Shown here piece by piece: positions 52,650-61,489 of a stretch of DNA of 64,000 nucleotides (the stretch's first letter is position 1; every line of letters starts with the position of its first letter). The notes below the pieces were generated by a model. That model saw only the letters and a program-made list of their open reading frames with translations. It did no database searches and was not told the origin of the DNA. The DNA comes from Rickettsiales bacterium (GTDB lineage: Bacteria; Pseudomonadota; Alphaproteobacteria; Rickettsiales; SXRF01). The stretch is from contig JAWKXN010000001.1 of assembly GCA_041396965.1 (NCBI GenBank), positions 806,001-870,000 of the forward strand, given 5' to 3'. The translations under genes and the position numbers were made by a program.

Positions 52650-54053
52650 ATGAATAAAGTTCTAAAAAATAATGATAATCACATTTTCGCAAGCGGTATA
52701 TTTCGTGAATATGATATTAGAGGAATTGTCGGCGAGACCTTATCAGCGGACGACGCTTATCATATAGCAAGAGCGTTTGCCGCGAAAGTGGTGAGTGTTT
52801 TTGGTAATGGTAAAAATAATATATGTGTCGGGCGTGATGGTAGGGTAAGCTCTAAACAGATGCACGACGCGGTATGTGCCGGTCTTACTGATAGTGGGGT
52901 TGATGTTATTGATATAGGACTTGTACCAACTCCTGCCCTATATTACGCCGCCCATACACAGAAATCTTCTGGCGGCATAATGATTACCGGTTCGCACAAT
53001 CCACCGAGCCATAATGGCTTTAAGTTTGTTTTTAACAATCAAGCATTTTATGGCAAAGATATAGCTGAGCTTAGAACTATAGCTGAGTCAGGAGAATTGG
53101 TAGATGGAAGCGGCAGCGTTACCATTAATAACATAATGGATGAGTATATAGATACTCTTATTTCCGCTTATGACGGCTCTGATAATATGAAAGTGGCATG
53201 GGACTCTGGAAACGGCGCGACAGGTGAGGCGGTGTTAGAGCTTTGTAAAAAACTTCCAAGTGAGCATTTAACGCTAAACACAGAGATTGACGGAACATTT
53301 CCGGTACATCATCCAGACCCAACAGTACCGGAAAATCTTGAGCAGATTATAGCGGAGGTACGCTCTAAAAGCTTAGATGTTGGCATCGCTTTTGATGGCG
53401 ATGGTGACCGTATCGGTGTCGTTGATGATGAGGGAGAGATAATCTGGGGCGATCAGTTGCTTATGATTTACGCTGAGGATTTGTTAAAAGAAAAACAAGG
53501 AGCGACTATAATAGCTGACGTAAAAGCAAGCGGGGCGTTGTTTGATGAGGTGGCAAGGCTTGGTGGTAATCCACTTATGTGGAAAACCGGTCATTCACTA
53601 ATAAAATCAAAGATGAAGGAAACCGGCGCGCCTCTTGCTGGTGAGATGAGCGGGCATATATTTTTCGCCGACAAATATTATGGGTTTGATGACGCTTTAT
53701 ACGCCGCTGTCCGCCTGCTTGGTATATTATCCAGAAATAAGCGTAAGCTCTCGGATATTCGCAAATCGCTACCAAAAAGAATTAATACACCAGAAATACG
53801 TTTCGCTTGTGATGATAGCCGTAAATTTACCGTGATTGAGGAAGTGAAGAAAAGGCTGATACAGGAAGTAGCTGATTTTAGCGATGTTGATGGGGTAAGG
53901 GTAAATACTCCCGATGGCTGGTGGCTGCTTAGGGCTTCTAACACGCAAGCCATGCTGGTCGCCCGCTGTGAGGCGGAAGATGAGGATGGTCTTATAAGAC
54001 TTCAGGATGAGCTAAAAGCCCAACTCGCCAAAAGCGATGTGGTGATGGGATAG
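52650..54053 (+). CDS. Phosphomannomutase/phosphoglucomutase
   Basis: Interconverts hexose 1- and 6-phosphates for LPS and exopolysaccharide precursors. 467 residues of the alpha-D-phosphohexomutase family (AlgC type): FREYDIRGIVG, the phosphoserine loop MITGSHNPPSHNGFK, the metal loop AFDGDGDRIGVVD, the sugar-binding GEMSGHIFF and the phosphate-binding C-terminal loop RASNTQAMLVARCEA. It is about 95 bases after motE, so probably a separate transcript. Confidence 0.93.
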   Translation: MNKVLKNNDNHIFASGIFREYDIRGIVGETLSADDAYHIARAFAAKVVSVFGNGKNNICVGRDGRVSSKQMHDAVCAGLTDSGVDVIDIGLVPTPALYYAAHTQKSSGGIMITGSHNPPSHNGFKFVFNNQAFYGKDIAELRTIAESGELVDGSGSVTINNIMDEYIDTLISAYDGSDNMKVAWDSGNGATGEAVLELCKKLPSEHLTLNTEIDGTFPVHHPDPTVPENLEQIIAEVRSKSLDVGIAFDGDGDRIGVVDDEGEIIWGDQLLMIYAEDLLKEKQGATIIADVKASGALFDEVARLGGNPLMWKTGHSLIKSKMKETGAPLAGEMSGHIFFADKYYGFDDALYAAVRLLGILSRNKRKLSDIRKSLPKRINTPEIRFACDDSRKFTVIEEVKKRLIQEVADFSDVDGVRVNTPDGWWLLRASNTQAMLVARCEAEDEDGLIRLQDELKAQLAKSDVVMG

Positions 54054-54133
54054 TTTTGCCAAATAGGTCGTTTTGCAGTCTATAAGAAGATTCTAAGATA
54101 GATATAGAATTATTTAAGTAAAAGAGAGTCGCT

Positions 54134-54829
54134 GTGAAAACAATTGGTTTAATAGGTGGTATGAGTTGGGAGTCTACAGCGATTTACTACCGGCTTATTA
54201 ATGAAGAAATCAAACTTAGACTTGGTGGGTTACATTCCGCACAACTTTTGTTGTGGTCATTTGATTTTGATGAAATTGCATCTCTACAAAGCGTTGGTGA
54301 TTGGGATGGGGCGACGAAACGCATGGTGGAAGCAGCTATTAATCTTAAGAATGGTGGTGCTGAGACATTAGTTATATGTACCAATACCATGCATAAAATG
54401 GCTGCTGAAGTTGAAAGAAGTTCTGGATTGCCAGTGCTGCACATCGCTGATGCGACCGCTAGGGCAATAAAACTAAAACAAATTGATAAGGTTGGATTAC
54501 TTGCAACAAATTTTACTATGGAGCAGGATTTTTATAAAGGACGTTTGAATGAATATCATAATATAAGCACAATAATTCCAGATAAGAATGGACGTGCCAT
54601 AGTTCATAATGTTATTTACGATGAGCTTTGCAAAGGCATAACTAGGGACGCATCCAAAGAAAAGTTCTTAAATATTATCAAGCAGATCGTCAAAAATGGA
54701 GCGCAAGGAATTTTATTAGGTTGCACTGAGATTGGAATGTTAGTCAAACAAGAAGATGTAAGCGTGCCAGTTTTTGATACCACTATATTACATGCTAATT
54801 ATGCTGTTCAGTTTGCGCTAAACGATTGA
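54134..54829 (+). CDS. Aspartate/glutamate racemase family protein
   Basis: 231 residues starting at GTG after AAAGAGAG. Two-cysteine racemase signatures: TIGLIGGMSWESTAIYYR, LVICTNTMHK (first Cys) and GILLGCTEIGML (second Cys), matching the aspartate racemase branch rather than MurI. It probably produces D-aspartate or another D-amino acid in the cytosol. The reading frame continues past its stop into a P-loop fragment. Confidence 0.9.
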   Translation: MKTIGLIGGMSWESTAIYYRLINEEIKLRLGGLHSAQLLLWSFDFDEIASLQSVGDWDGATKRMVEAAINLKNGGAETLVICTNTMHKMAAEVERSSGLPVLHIADATARAIKLKQIDKVGLLATNFTMEQDFYKGRLNEYHNISTIIPDKNGRAIVHNVIYDELCKGITRDASKEKFLNIIKQIVKNGAQGILLGCTEIGMLVKQEDVSVPVFDTTILHANYAVQFALND

Positions 54830-54832
54830 TAT

Positions 54833-54931
54833 GAGAAAACCATATTTATCATATTGGGAGGTCTTCAAGGAGTAGGTAAAACCACGTTAGCAAGAAAATT
54901 ATCCATTCACTTTAATCTAGGCTCAATACCC
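54833..54931 (+). pseudogene. Fragment of a P-loop kinase/ATPase gene
   Basis: In the same frame as the racemase, just after its stop, the DNA reads KTIFIILGGLQGVGKTTLAR and then KLSIHFNLGS, a clear Walker A N-terminus without a good start codon. After about 33 residues the similarity ends and the frame closes at 54989. The remnant looks like the first part of a small nucleotide-binding kinase, truncated near the parDE module. Confidence 0.65.
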
Positions 54932-54987
54932 TGTAGCTTGCTACGGGGAATACTTTATTTTTCCAGTTGTCTGCCACTTACAACTGC

Positions 54988-55278
54988 TTAAAGGATAGCG
55001 GCAATATCACGGAAACTGCTTAGCACACGTACAATAGAAATGGGTTTTGTGGTCGCATCATAGATGATAAGATAGGAATAGATGCTCCAGAACTGCACAT
55101 TGCGTGAGGTTAAATCCTCGCGTGTATGACCTGTCATCGGATTTTCGGCAAGCAGATAGAAGGAGCGAGTAATTTCATTTTCTACTTTATCGGCGGTATC
55201 AGGATTATCTTGCGCAATGTAGAACCAGATCGTATCAAGATCGCCCCTGACTTCGTCGGCAACAATAAATTTAGCCAT
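54988..55278 (-). CDS. parE: ParE/RelE-type toxin
   Basis: 96 residues of the type II toxin fold: VADEVRGDLDTIWFYIAQDNPDTADKV, NPMTGHTREDL, FWSIYSYLIIYDATTKPISIVRVLSSFRD. ParE members poison DNA gyrase, RelE members cut mRNA; the C-terminal pattern favours ParE. Its start overlaps the antitoxin gene by 8 bases, the usual tight coupling. Confidence 0.9.
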   Translation of the reverse strand: MAKFIVADEVRGDLDTIWFYIAQDNPDTADKVENEITRSFYLLAENPMTGHTREDLTSRNVQFWSIYSYLIIYDATTKPISIVRVLSSFRDIAAIL

Positions 55279-55537
55279 GCTGATCTCTGAATTTTTTGCG
55301 ACGATTCTCTATATGTTCTTTCATTTCAACATCATTGATGACGTTACCTGCTTTAAGGGATGCTAATCCCTTGTCGATTTCAAGATTGAGCATATCAAGG
55401 CGCTTTTTCCTAACAGCGTCCTGCTCTTCCAGCAAGCGCAGCCCTTCGCGAACTACCTCGCTCGCAGAATGATAAAAACCGCTTTTTACTTTAGCATCAA
55501 TATATTGTTCAAGCTCTGGTGTAAGAGAAACATTCAT
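55271..55537 (-). CDS. parD: ParD-type antitoxin
   Basis: 88 residues. The N-terminal ribbon-helix-helix (MNVSLTPELEQYIDAKVKSG, SASEVVREGLRLLEEQD) binds its own promoter, and the C-terminal flexible helix (EIDKGLASLKAGNVINDVEMKEHIENRRKKF) wraps the toxin. First gene of the parDE pair. GGGGG followed by TAATGTC precedes the ATG inside an inverted repeat. Confidence 0.9.
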   Translation of the reverse strand: MNVSLTPELEQYIDAKVKSGFYHSASEVVREGLRLLEEQDAVRKKRLDMLNLEIDKGLASLKAGNVINDVEMKEHIENRRKKFRDQHG

Positions 55538-55559
55538 GACATTACCCCCGATTATGTCA
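55537..55559. promoter_or_regulatory. Possible parDE operator
   Basis: Inverted repeat TGACAT (55537-55542) and ATGTCA (55554-55559) with an 11-base spacer, overlapping the parD ribosome site and start codon. Autoregulation by the ParD ribbon-helix-helix is usual; this exact site is an inference. Confidence 0.45.
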
Positions 55560-55808
55560 GATTATAGCATTAATAACCAAAAATAACAAGGATGGACATT
55601 AAGGAAAACATCCAGTCTACCATGTAAATTATACTGCCTGAGAGATAGGTAACGGAATATACCATTGACAGGTGGTCAGAACGACAGGAATTACTTTGTT
55701 TCGGCTGAAGCCTCATAAAGTTACAACCGCTAAACTCAGACCGCGTTATAATTATCTTCGCTAAACTCTAGTCCCTAGCCCCTAGAATCTAGCACCTATA
55801 ATATTAAT

Positions 55809-57062
55809 CTAAGCGGCTTTTCTTTCCGGTTTTTTGCCAGAAGGACGACCAAATTTTTTACGGTTTCCTTTATACTTACCACCAAAAGAAGGTTTTCCGC
55901 CACCACCTGAGCGTCGCCTGTTCCTACTTCCTCTGCTATCTCTACCACCCGCTACTTTTTCCATCGGCGCGTTTGGGTTCATCAAGCGGTTTATCTCATT
56001 CCATTTAAGATAGTCATTTGGTGTTACCAGACATATCGCTTCACCTTCCGCGCCAGCGCGAGCGGTTCTGCCGATACGGTGAATATAATCCTCAGCGCAT
56101 TGCGGCAGGTCATAATTTATCACATGCTCAATATGTGGAATGTCAAGACCACGCGCGGCAATATCAGTGGCAACTAAGATACGGTATTTTTTATTACGGA
56201 AATTAGCGATAACACGATCACGCCTGTTTTGCCTTAAATCACCATGAATAGCGTCAGCCTTATATCCTGCTTTAGAGAGTTTAACCGCCATTTTCTCAGC
56301 GCCATATTTAGTTTTTACGAATACAATTATGGAGCCATCCCGAGAATCAAGCTCTGATAAAAGTTTGCTGTGCTTATCGGCTTCCGCTACTTTTATCATA
56401 TCATGCTTGATGTTAGCGGCGGTCGCGACTTCAGGATCTACCGCTATACGCAGTGGATTGTTAAGGTAAGCCTCGGCTATCTTTACAATGTTCTTCGGAA
56501 GAGTAGCCGAAAAAAGCATAGTCTGACGGGCTTTTGGCAAGAATTTCAAAATTTTCTCAATCTGAATAGTAAATCCCATATCAAGCATACGGTCAGTCTC
56601 ATCGAGAACTAGGAACTCAGTATCGTGTAACATCAGACTGCCACGTTCCAGATGATCATTTATCCGTCCCGGTGTGCCAACTAGCAGGCGAGGGCGCATA
56701 CGAAGCTGTTGAAATTGCTTTGGCATTGGCTCACCACCGATAAGCAAAGCGGTTTTTATTGTGCTACGCTTACCGAGCATAGCTTGTAATTGAGTCATAA
56801 CTTGCGCCGCTAGCTCACGAGTTGGTGTCATCACTAGAGCGGTTCCGCGTGGGTTGTTAAGAAGCTTCGCGACGAGCGGTATACCAAACGCGCCGGTTTT
56901 TCCTGTTCCGGTCTGAGCGGAACCAAGAATGTCACGTCCATCAAGAGCCGCTGGAATAGCCTGCGCTTGTATCGGAGTTGGTTTAGTAAAGCTCATATTC
57001 TTTAAGGTATGCCTAAGTGATTCAGGCAATTCCAATGAATCAAAATTTTCTATATTTTCCAT
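55809..57062 (-). CDS. DEAD-box-family RNA helicase (motif II DETD)
   Basis: 417 residues. Q motif FTKPTPIQAQAIPAAL, motif I AQTGTGKTGAF, Ia PTRELAAQV, motif II VLDETDRMLDMGF, III FSATLP and VI HRIGRTARAG. The second motif reads DETD instead of DEAD, a rare substitution at the third position. The C-terminal tail is Gly/Arg/Lys-rich (GGRDSRGSRNRRRSGGGGKP), typical for RNA-binding tails of RhlE/DeaD types. It is downstream of cspA on the same strand, so probably expressed in the cold for RNA unfolding. Confidence 0.93.
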   Translation of the reverse strand: MENIENFDSLELPESLRHTLKNMSFTKPTPIQAQAIPAALDGRDILGSAQTGTGKTGAFGIPLVAKLLNNPRGTALVMTPTRELAAQVMTQLQAMLGKRSTIKTALLIGGEPMPKQFQQLRMRPRLLVGTPGRINDHLERGSLMLHDTEFLVLDETDRMLDMGFTIQIEKILKFLPKARQTMLFSATLPKNIVKIAEAYLNNPLRIAVDPEVATAANIKHDMIKVAEADKHSKLLSELDSRDGSIIVFVKTKYGAEKMAVKLSKAGYKADAIHGDLRQNRRDRVIANFRNKKYRILVATDIAARGLDIPHIEHVINYDLPQCAEDYIHRIGRTARAGAEGEAICLVTPNDYLKWNEINRLMNPNAPMEKVAGGRDSRGSRNRRRSGGGGKPSFGGKYKGNRKKFGRPSGKKPERKAA

Positions 57063-57160
57063 GTTTATTTTATCTTTCTACAGCAGGCGCAACTATCCGC
57101 TTCATAAAATAAAGAGGGAAAAACGCCTTGATTATAATTCTTTGAGTTCAGGTAACGCTA

Positions 57161-57379
57161 TTAAGCGGCTTCGCTTTCAATAAGCTTAAGATTAGCAGCC
57201 GATGTTTTACCCTTATTGGTAGCAAGATCATAGCTAACCTTTTGTCCCTCATTTAGCTGATAAATACCAGCTTTTTCAACGGCGCTAATATGCACGAATA
57301 TATCGCTTCTACCATCTTCAGGGGTTATGAATCCATATCCTTTGGTTGGATTAAACCATTTTACTGTTCCATTTGCCAT
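57161..57379 (-). CDS. Cold-shock protein (CspA family)
   Basis: 72 residues from the ATG at 57379, which follows AAAGGAG by 7 bases; the longer frame to 57421 is not needed. A single cold-shock domain with both RNA-binding motifs: GTVKWFNPTKGYGFI (RNP1-type KGYGFI) and DIFVHISAV (RNP2). RNA chaperone, usually induced by cold with control through a long 5' leader. The helicase gene follows after about 100 bases, a sensible cold-response unit. Confidence 0.93.
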   Translation of the reverse strand: MANGTVKWFNPTKGYGFITPEDGRSDIFVHISAVEKAGIYQLNEGQKVSYDLATNKGKTSAANLKLIESEAA

Positions 57380-57717
57380 GTTTGTATCTCCTTTGGCGTT
57401 AATATGTTTAAGAGTCGTCATCCAAGCTGTTACGTACTATGCGTAAAGATGGTCACTCTTAATTCAAACGCCTTTGATCAACATATATATAAAATATAAG
57501 GGAGATCGTTAAGTACCCCCGTTCTTGCAGAGGTAAGCCGCCTATCAGCAGCATCAAATGTTAAAGAGTAATAGAAAACTCAGGGGGACTTATATAGTAA
57601 ATCACAGTCAGCCACAAGTCTTATTATTGGTTATTTGACTAATTATTTTGATTAATTAGTATAAACTTCACTCCTAAATTTTACAGAAAATTATTAATAT
57701 ATATAAAACAGTAAGTT
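57380..57717. other. Leader/promoter region between cspA and sirtuin gene
   Basis: 338 bases without a gene between two divergent genes. It would include the cspA 5' leader. No hairpin repeat or clear terminator was seen. Confidence 0.4.
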
Positions 57718-58452
57718 ATGAATAATAAAGCTATAGTTATATTAACAGGGGCGGGAATATCGGCGGAATCAGGTATTCCTACATTTCGGGCAAGTGATGG
57801 TCTATGGTGTAACCACAAGGTAGAGGATGTGGCTACTCCTGAGGGATTTGCTCGTAATCCAGATCTTGTACAACAATTTTACAATACTCGGCGCGCGCAG
57901 CTAAAGGAGGTAGAGCCAAATGCCGCTCATCAGGCTTTGGCGGAGTTGGCTAATAACTGGGAAGGACGGGTTTTTCTGGTTACTCAAAACGTGGATGATT
58001 TACACGAACGGGCACAGGGCAATAAAGATACAAAAAACGGCTATAAATTACTGCATATGCATGGAGAATTAAAAAAGGCGAGATGTCTTTTTAGCGACGA
58101 GGTATTTGCGTGGGAAGATGATTTAACGAATGATACTATATGTAGCTGTTGTGGTCGGCGTGGCAGTTTGCGCCCACATATTGTATGGTTTGGCGAGATG
58201 CCACTAGAAATGGATTTAATTTATCATATGTTAGATTCTTGTGATTTGTTTATAGCGATAGGAACTTCTGGCAATGTATATCCGGCTTCTGGTTTTGTCC
58301 ACTATGTAAGGAGTATTGGTAATGCCCATACCGTAGAGCTTAACGCTGAACCATCGGCAGTTGAGTCTTTATTCCATGAGAAAATTTATGGGCAAGCTAC
58401 GTACATTGTTCCTAAGTACGTGAATAAGATTTTAGCTGAAGGGATAATTTAA
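57718..58452 (+). CDS. cobB: NAD-dependent protein deacylase (Sir2/CobB)
   Basis: 244 residues: GAGISAESGIPTFRASDGLW, the QFYNTRRAQL segment with the Tyr-x-x-Arg pair that marks sirtuins able to remove succinyl/malonyl groups, TQNVDDLHERA, the catalytic His in LLHMHGEL, and a zinc site (CLFS...CSCCGRRG) before LRPHIVWFGEMP. It removes acyl groups from lysines using NAD, for example to reactivate acetyl-CoA synthetase. It converges with the Crp/Fnr gene with a 4-base overlap. Confidence 0.94.
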   Translation: MNNKAIVILTGAGISAESGIPTFRASDGLWCNHKVEDVATPEGFARNPDLVQQFYNTRRAQLKEVEPNAAHQALAELANNWEGRVFLVTQNVDDLHERAQGNKDTKNGYKLLHMHGELKKARCLFSDEVFAWEDDLTNDTICSCCGRRGSLRPHIVWFGEMPLEMDLIYHMLDSCDLFIAIGTSGNVYPASGFVHYVRSIGNAHTVELNAEPSAVESLFHEKIYGQATYIVPKYVNKILAEGII

Positions 58453-59186
58453 TCATTATAAGAAAATTTGCCGGAGCATTGATTGCAGGTATAATCAATC
58501 AATTTTTGTAAATTTTCTATGTTGACAATAGTACCATTTATACTTGTTCCAGTTTTGTTTTCTAGCTTAACTATCGCGCGTGAGAAGGTTTCTGGCTTCA
58601 TGCCAAGATTAGAAGCTATCAGTGATTTATCATATGGTAAATTAAAGGTTAGTAGAGGTGGCCGATGTTTTTTATGAAGATGTAGCAGAAAACAACCAAT
58701 ACGCTGTGATGCGTTCTGAGCGTTCAAATGCTCAATATGACGGTTTTGTTTACGGTTATATTCCGCCATTTGAGAGAGCATATTAAGGCTTATTTGCCGA
58801 TCATTCGCCAGAACGTTTTTAAGTAAAATAGATGGTAACATTATAAGGTTTGTCTGTTCTACGGTTTGTGCGCTATAATCAAAACTGTCTTTATTTAGAA
58901 CCGAATTTTCACCAAAAATACTACCGTCTGAAATTATGTTTACTATTACTTCCGTACCATCAACCGTCTCATGGAAAAGTTTTACCCAGCCGTTAATTAT
59001 TAAATAAAACCATTCAGATTTATCACCATTTATAAATAATACCCTACCTTTTGGTTCCATTTTCAAGCGAGCGGCATCCGCAAAGTTCTTTATTACTTCT
59101 GGCGATACGTTTATGAATAAGGGAGATTTGTATAAATGTTCATAAATATCAATATGTTTTTTTTGATTTTTAGCAGAAAGATTCAT
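58449..59186 (-). CDS. Crp/Fnr family transcriptional regulator
   Basis: 245 residues: an N-terminal cyclic-nucleotide-like beta-roll (residues 20-135), a dimer helix (140-165) and a C-terminal winged helix-turn-helix (DKSLIASNLGMKPETFSRAIVKLE). It has no N-terminal four-cysteine iron-sulfur cluster as in classical FNR; cysteines are limited to FLL region Cys and the C-terminal CNQC. It thus resembles the DNR/heme- or redox-sensing types. Divergent to the cbb3-linked genes with an FNR-type palindrome between them, so it probably controls the oxidase operon under low oxygen and itself. Confidence 0.88.
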   Translation of the reverse strand: MNLSAKNQKKHIDIYEHLYKSPLFINVSPEVIKNFADAARLKMEPKGRVLFINGDKSEWFYLIINGWVKLFHETVDGTEVIVNIISDGSIFGENSVLNKDSFDYSAQTVEQTNLIMLPSILLKNVLANDRQISLNMLSQMAEYNRKQNRHIEHLNAQNASQRIGCFLLHLHKKHRPPLLTFNLPYDKSLIASNLGMKPETFSRAIVKLENKTGTSINGTIVNIENLQKLIDYTCNQCSGKFSYND

Positions 59187-59243
59187 AGTATGATATTAAA
59201 TATATATTTGAAATATAAATTATACTGATGATAGTCGTTACAC

Positions 59244-59257
59244 TTGACCAAAGTCAA
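59244..59257. promoter_or_regulatory. FNR/Anr-type palindromic box
   Basis: TTGAC-CAAA-GTCAA, a perfect inverted repeat of the FNR half-site TTGAY with the canonical 4-base spacer. It lies 57 bases upstream of the crp/fnr start and about 35 bases upstream of the 59292 ATG in the divergent direction. The position and dyad are strong for a regulator-binding site controlling one or both sides. Confidence 0.82.
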
Positions 59258-59291
59258 GGGCATAAACCACTATTTGCGTAGATTGCGGCAT

Positions 59292-59978
59292 ATGGAAATA
59301 TTTTTTGCGCAATGCTCATCTTTTTTTACTCAAGACTATCCACTCGTGTTGGCTGTGATATTAGCTGGTGTTATTGGTAGTTTTAGCTATTGTGGAGTGG
59401 TGTGTTCATCACTAATAGCAACGCAAATATTAAAATTAAAGGAAATGAAGAAATCACAAAATACCATAATATATTACCATGCTGGTAGAATAAGTGCTTA
59501 TATTATAATAGGAGTGCTGGCGTTTTCTTTATCAAAATGGCTTTTTAATGGAAAATTAAATACATATATAAATATGGCAATAATGCTTGTCGGGGCGGCT
59601 TTTATTATGGGTGCTATCCTACCATGTGGAAAAAATAGTTGTTGTCATCAGCGAACAGGTTATTTACTTGATTACGCAATATCTTCAATTCCTGTACCAT
59701 TCATTTTGTATATGAGCGGTCTGATAATCGGGTTTATACCATGCGCTATGGTTTACTCGCTATTACTACCTGTTTCATTGTTAGATAATGTTTATGAAGT
59801 AATTTTTACGATGTTTATATTCGGCATCTCCACTACACCAATTATTCAGATAGTGGCGAATTATATGTCACGTTTTGTTGATATATATCCTTCTATATCC
59901 GGACAAGCGAGGCGAGGTCTTATGGTAATAAATGGGGTTGTTTTATTTGGAGTCAGTCTAAATTTTTTGAAATTATGA
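59292..59978 (+). CDS. Sulfite exporter TauE/DsbD-like membrane protein (cbb3-associated)
   Basis: 228 residues from the ATG at 59292; the longer frame begins at a TTG inside the FNR box. About six membrane helices. Conserved SYCGVVCSS, YYHAGRISAYIIIGVLAF, MGAILPCGKN and GFIPCAMVYS match the family of DsbD-2/TauE-like proteins encoded near ccoNOQP (CcoH/SenC-like accessory proteins). They are thought to aid copper delivery or thiol exchange for oxidase assembly. It lies directly before ccoN on the same strand (62-base gap). Confidence 0.8.
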   Translation: MEIFFAQCSSFFTQDYPLVLAVILAGVIGSFSYCGVVCSSLIATQILKLKEMKKSQNTIIYYHAGRISAYIIIGVLAFSLSKWLFNGKLNTYINMAIMLVGAAFIMGAILPCGKNSCCHQRTGYLLDYAISSIPVPFILYMSGLIIGFIPCAMVYSLLLPVSLLDNVYEVIFTMFIFGISTTPIIQIVANYMSRFVDIYPSISGQARRGLMVINGVVLFGVSLNFLKL

Positions 59979-60040
59979 TTTAATTAATAATATGAAGCTA
60001 TTTGATAGGTCATATATAAGTTTATATACTAGGAGTAACT

Positions 60041-61489
60041 ATGCAGGATTCGTTAAAACCTGATTATAATGATTACGTGGTAAAGCTGTTTACCATAGCG
60101 ACAATTTTTTGGGGAGTTGTTGGATTTGCTGTTGGTGTTTTTATTGCCTTTCAGATGGCTTTCCCGCAGTTAAATCTTGAGCCGTATTTTACCTTTGGTC
60201 GTTTACGTCCTCTGCATACCTCTGCGGTTATTTTTGCTTTTGCCGGTAACGCTCTTATCGGCACATCATATTTTGTATTACAGCGTACCTGCCGAACAGG
60301 TCTTTGGGGAGGTGGTCTAGCGTTATTTACCTTTTGGGGGTATCAGCTTTTTATATTAATGGCAGCTTTTGGTTATCTTGACGGAATTACTCAGGCAAAA
60401 GAATATGCTGAGCCAGAATGGTACGCTGATTTATGGCTTACCATAGTATGGGTGGTCTATTTGTTAGTATATATGATGACTTTGCGTCAGCGAAAAGAGC
60501 CGCATATTTATGTCGCTAACTGGTTCTACTTATCATTTATTATCACTATAGCGGTATTGCATCTTGGAAATAATGTAGCCGTTCCGGTTGAGATTACCGG
60601 CAGCAAATCATATATATATTGGTCTGGTGTACAGGACTCTCTGGTGCAGTGGTGGTATGGACACAATGCGGTTGGCTTCCTACTTACTTCTGGTTTTCTT
60701 GGTATGATGTATTATTTTGTACCAAAACGTGCTGAAAAACCTGTCTATTCTTACCGTCTTTCTATTGTTCATTTTTGGTCATTAATATTTATATACATAT
60801 GGGCGGGACCTCACCATCTTCATTACACCGCTCTTCCCGAATGGGCACAGACGCTTGGTATGACCTTCTCGGTTATGTTGCTTGTCCCGAGTTGGGGAGG
60901 GATGATTAACGGAATGATGATACTTTCTGGGGCGTGGCATAAGCTGCGTGAGGATCCAGTGTTACGCTTCATGATTATCGCACTTTCATTTTATGGTATG
61001 GCGACTTTTGAGGGATCACTCCTATCTATTAAGGAAGTAAATAGCCTTAGTCATTATACTGAATGGACTATAGCCCATGTTCATTCCGGCGCGCTTGGCT
61101 GGGTTGCTTTCATCACTTTTGGCGCGTTATATTATTTGGTGCCAAAACTCTGGGGAAACCGTCTATACTCAATGCGTTTAGTCAATATGCATTTGTGGAT
61201 AGCTACCACCGGTATTGTTCTTTATTTGGCTTCTATGTGGGTTGGCGGAATCATGCAGGGTATAATGTGGCGTGATTATAACGAAATGGGATTCCTCGAA
61301 TATAGCTTTGTTGAGGCTGTAATGGCGTTGCACCCATTCTATTTAATACGAGCCATTGGCGGAGTGTTATTTTTGGTCGGAGCACTAATCATGAGCTATA
61401 ATTTCTGGATGACTATTAAAGGAGAGCGCAGGTCTGAACCAGAATATAACAAAGTATTGAACGTTGGATGGAAAGGAGCATCCGCATGA
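60041..61489 (+). CDS. ccoN: cbb3-type cytochrome c oxidase subunit I
   Basis: 482 residues, twelve-helix catalytic subunit with high oxygen affinity. Heme and copper ligands: LRPLHTSAVIFAFAGN (low-spin heme His), WWYGHNAVGF (CuB His), WAGPHHLHYTALPEWAQ (CuB His-His) and TIAHVHSGALGWVAF (heme His-x-His). AGGAGTAACT precedes the ATG. The stop overlaps ccoO by 4 bases (ATGA). Confidence 0.98.
   Translation: MQDSLKPDYNDYVVKLFTIATIFWGVVGFAVGVFIAFQMAFPQLNLEPYFTFGRLRPLHTSAVIFAFAGNALIGTSYFVLQRTCRTGLWGGGLALFTFWGYQLFILMAAFGYLDGITQAKEYAEPEWYADLWLTIVWVVYLLVYMMTLRQRKEPHIYVANWFYLSFIITIAVLHLGNNVAVPVEITGSKSYIYWSGVQDSLVQWWYGHNAVGFLLTSGFLGMMYYFVPKRAEKPVYSYRLSIVHFWSLIFIYIWAGPHHLHYTALPEWAQTLGMTFSVMLLVPSWGGMINGMMILSGAWHKLREDPVLRFMIIALSFYGMATFEGSLLSIKEVNSLSHYTEWTIAHVHSGALGWVAFITFGALYYLVPKLWGNRLYSMRLVNMHLWIATTGIVLYLASMWVGGIMQGIMWRDYNEMGFLEYSFVEAVMALHPFYLIRAIGGVLFLVGALIMSYNFWMTIKGERRSEPEYNKVLNVGWKGASA

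Noticed and set aside
59979..60040. Second FNR box before ccoN (TTGATAGGTCATAT)
   Set aside because: Only the left half-site matches; the right half is not TCAA.
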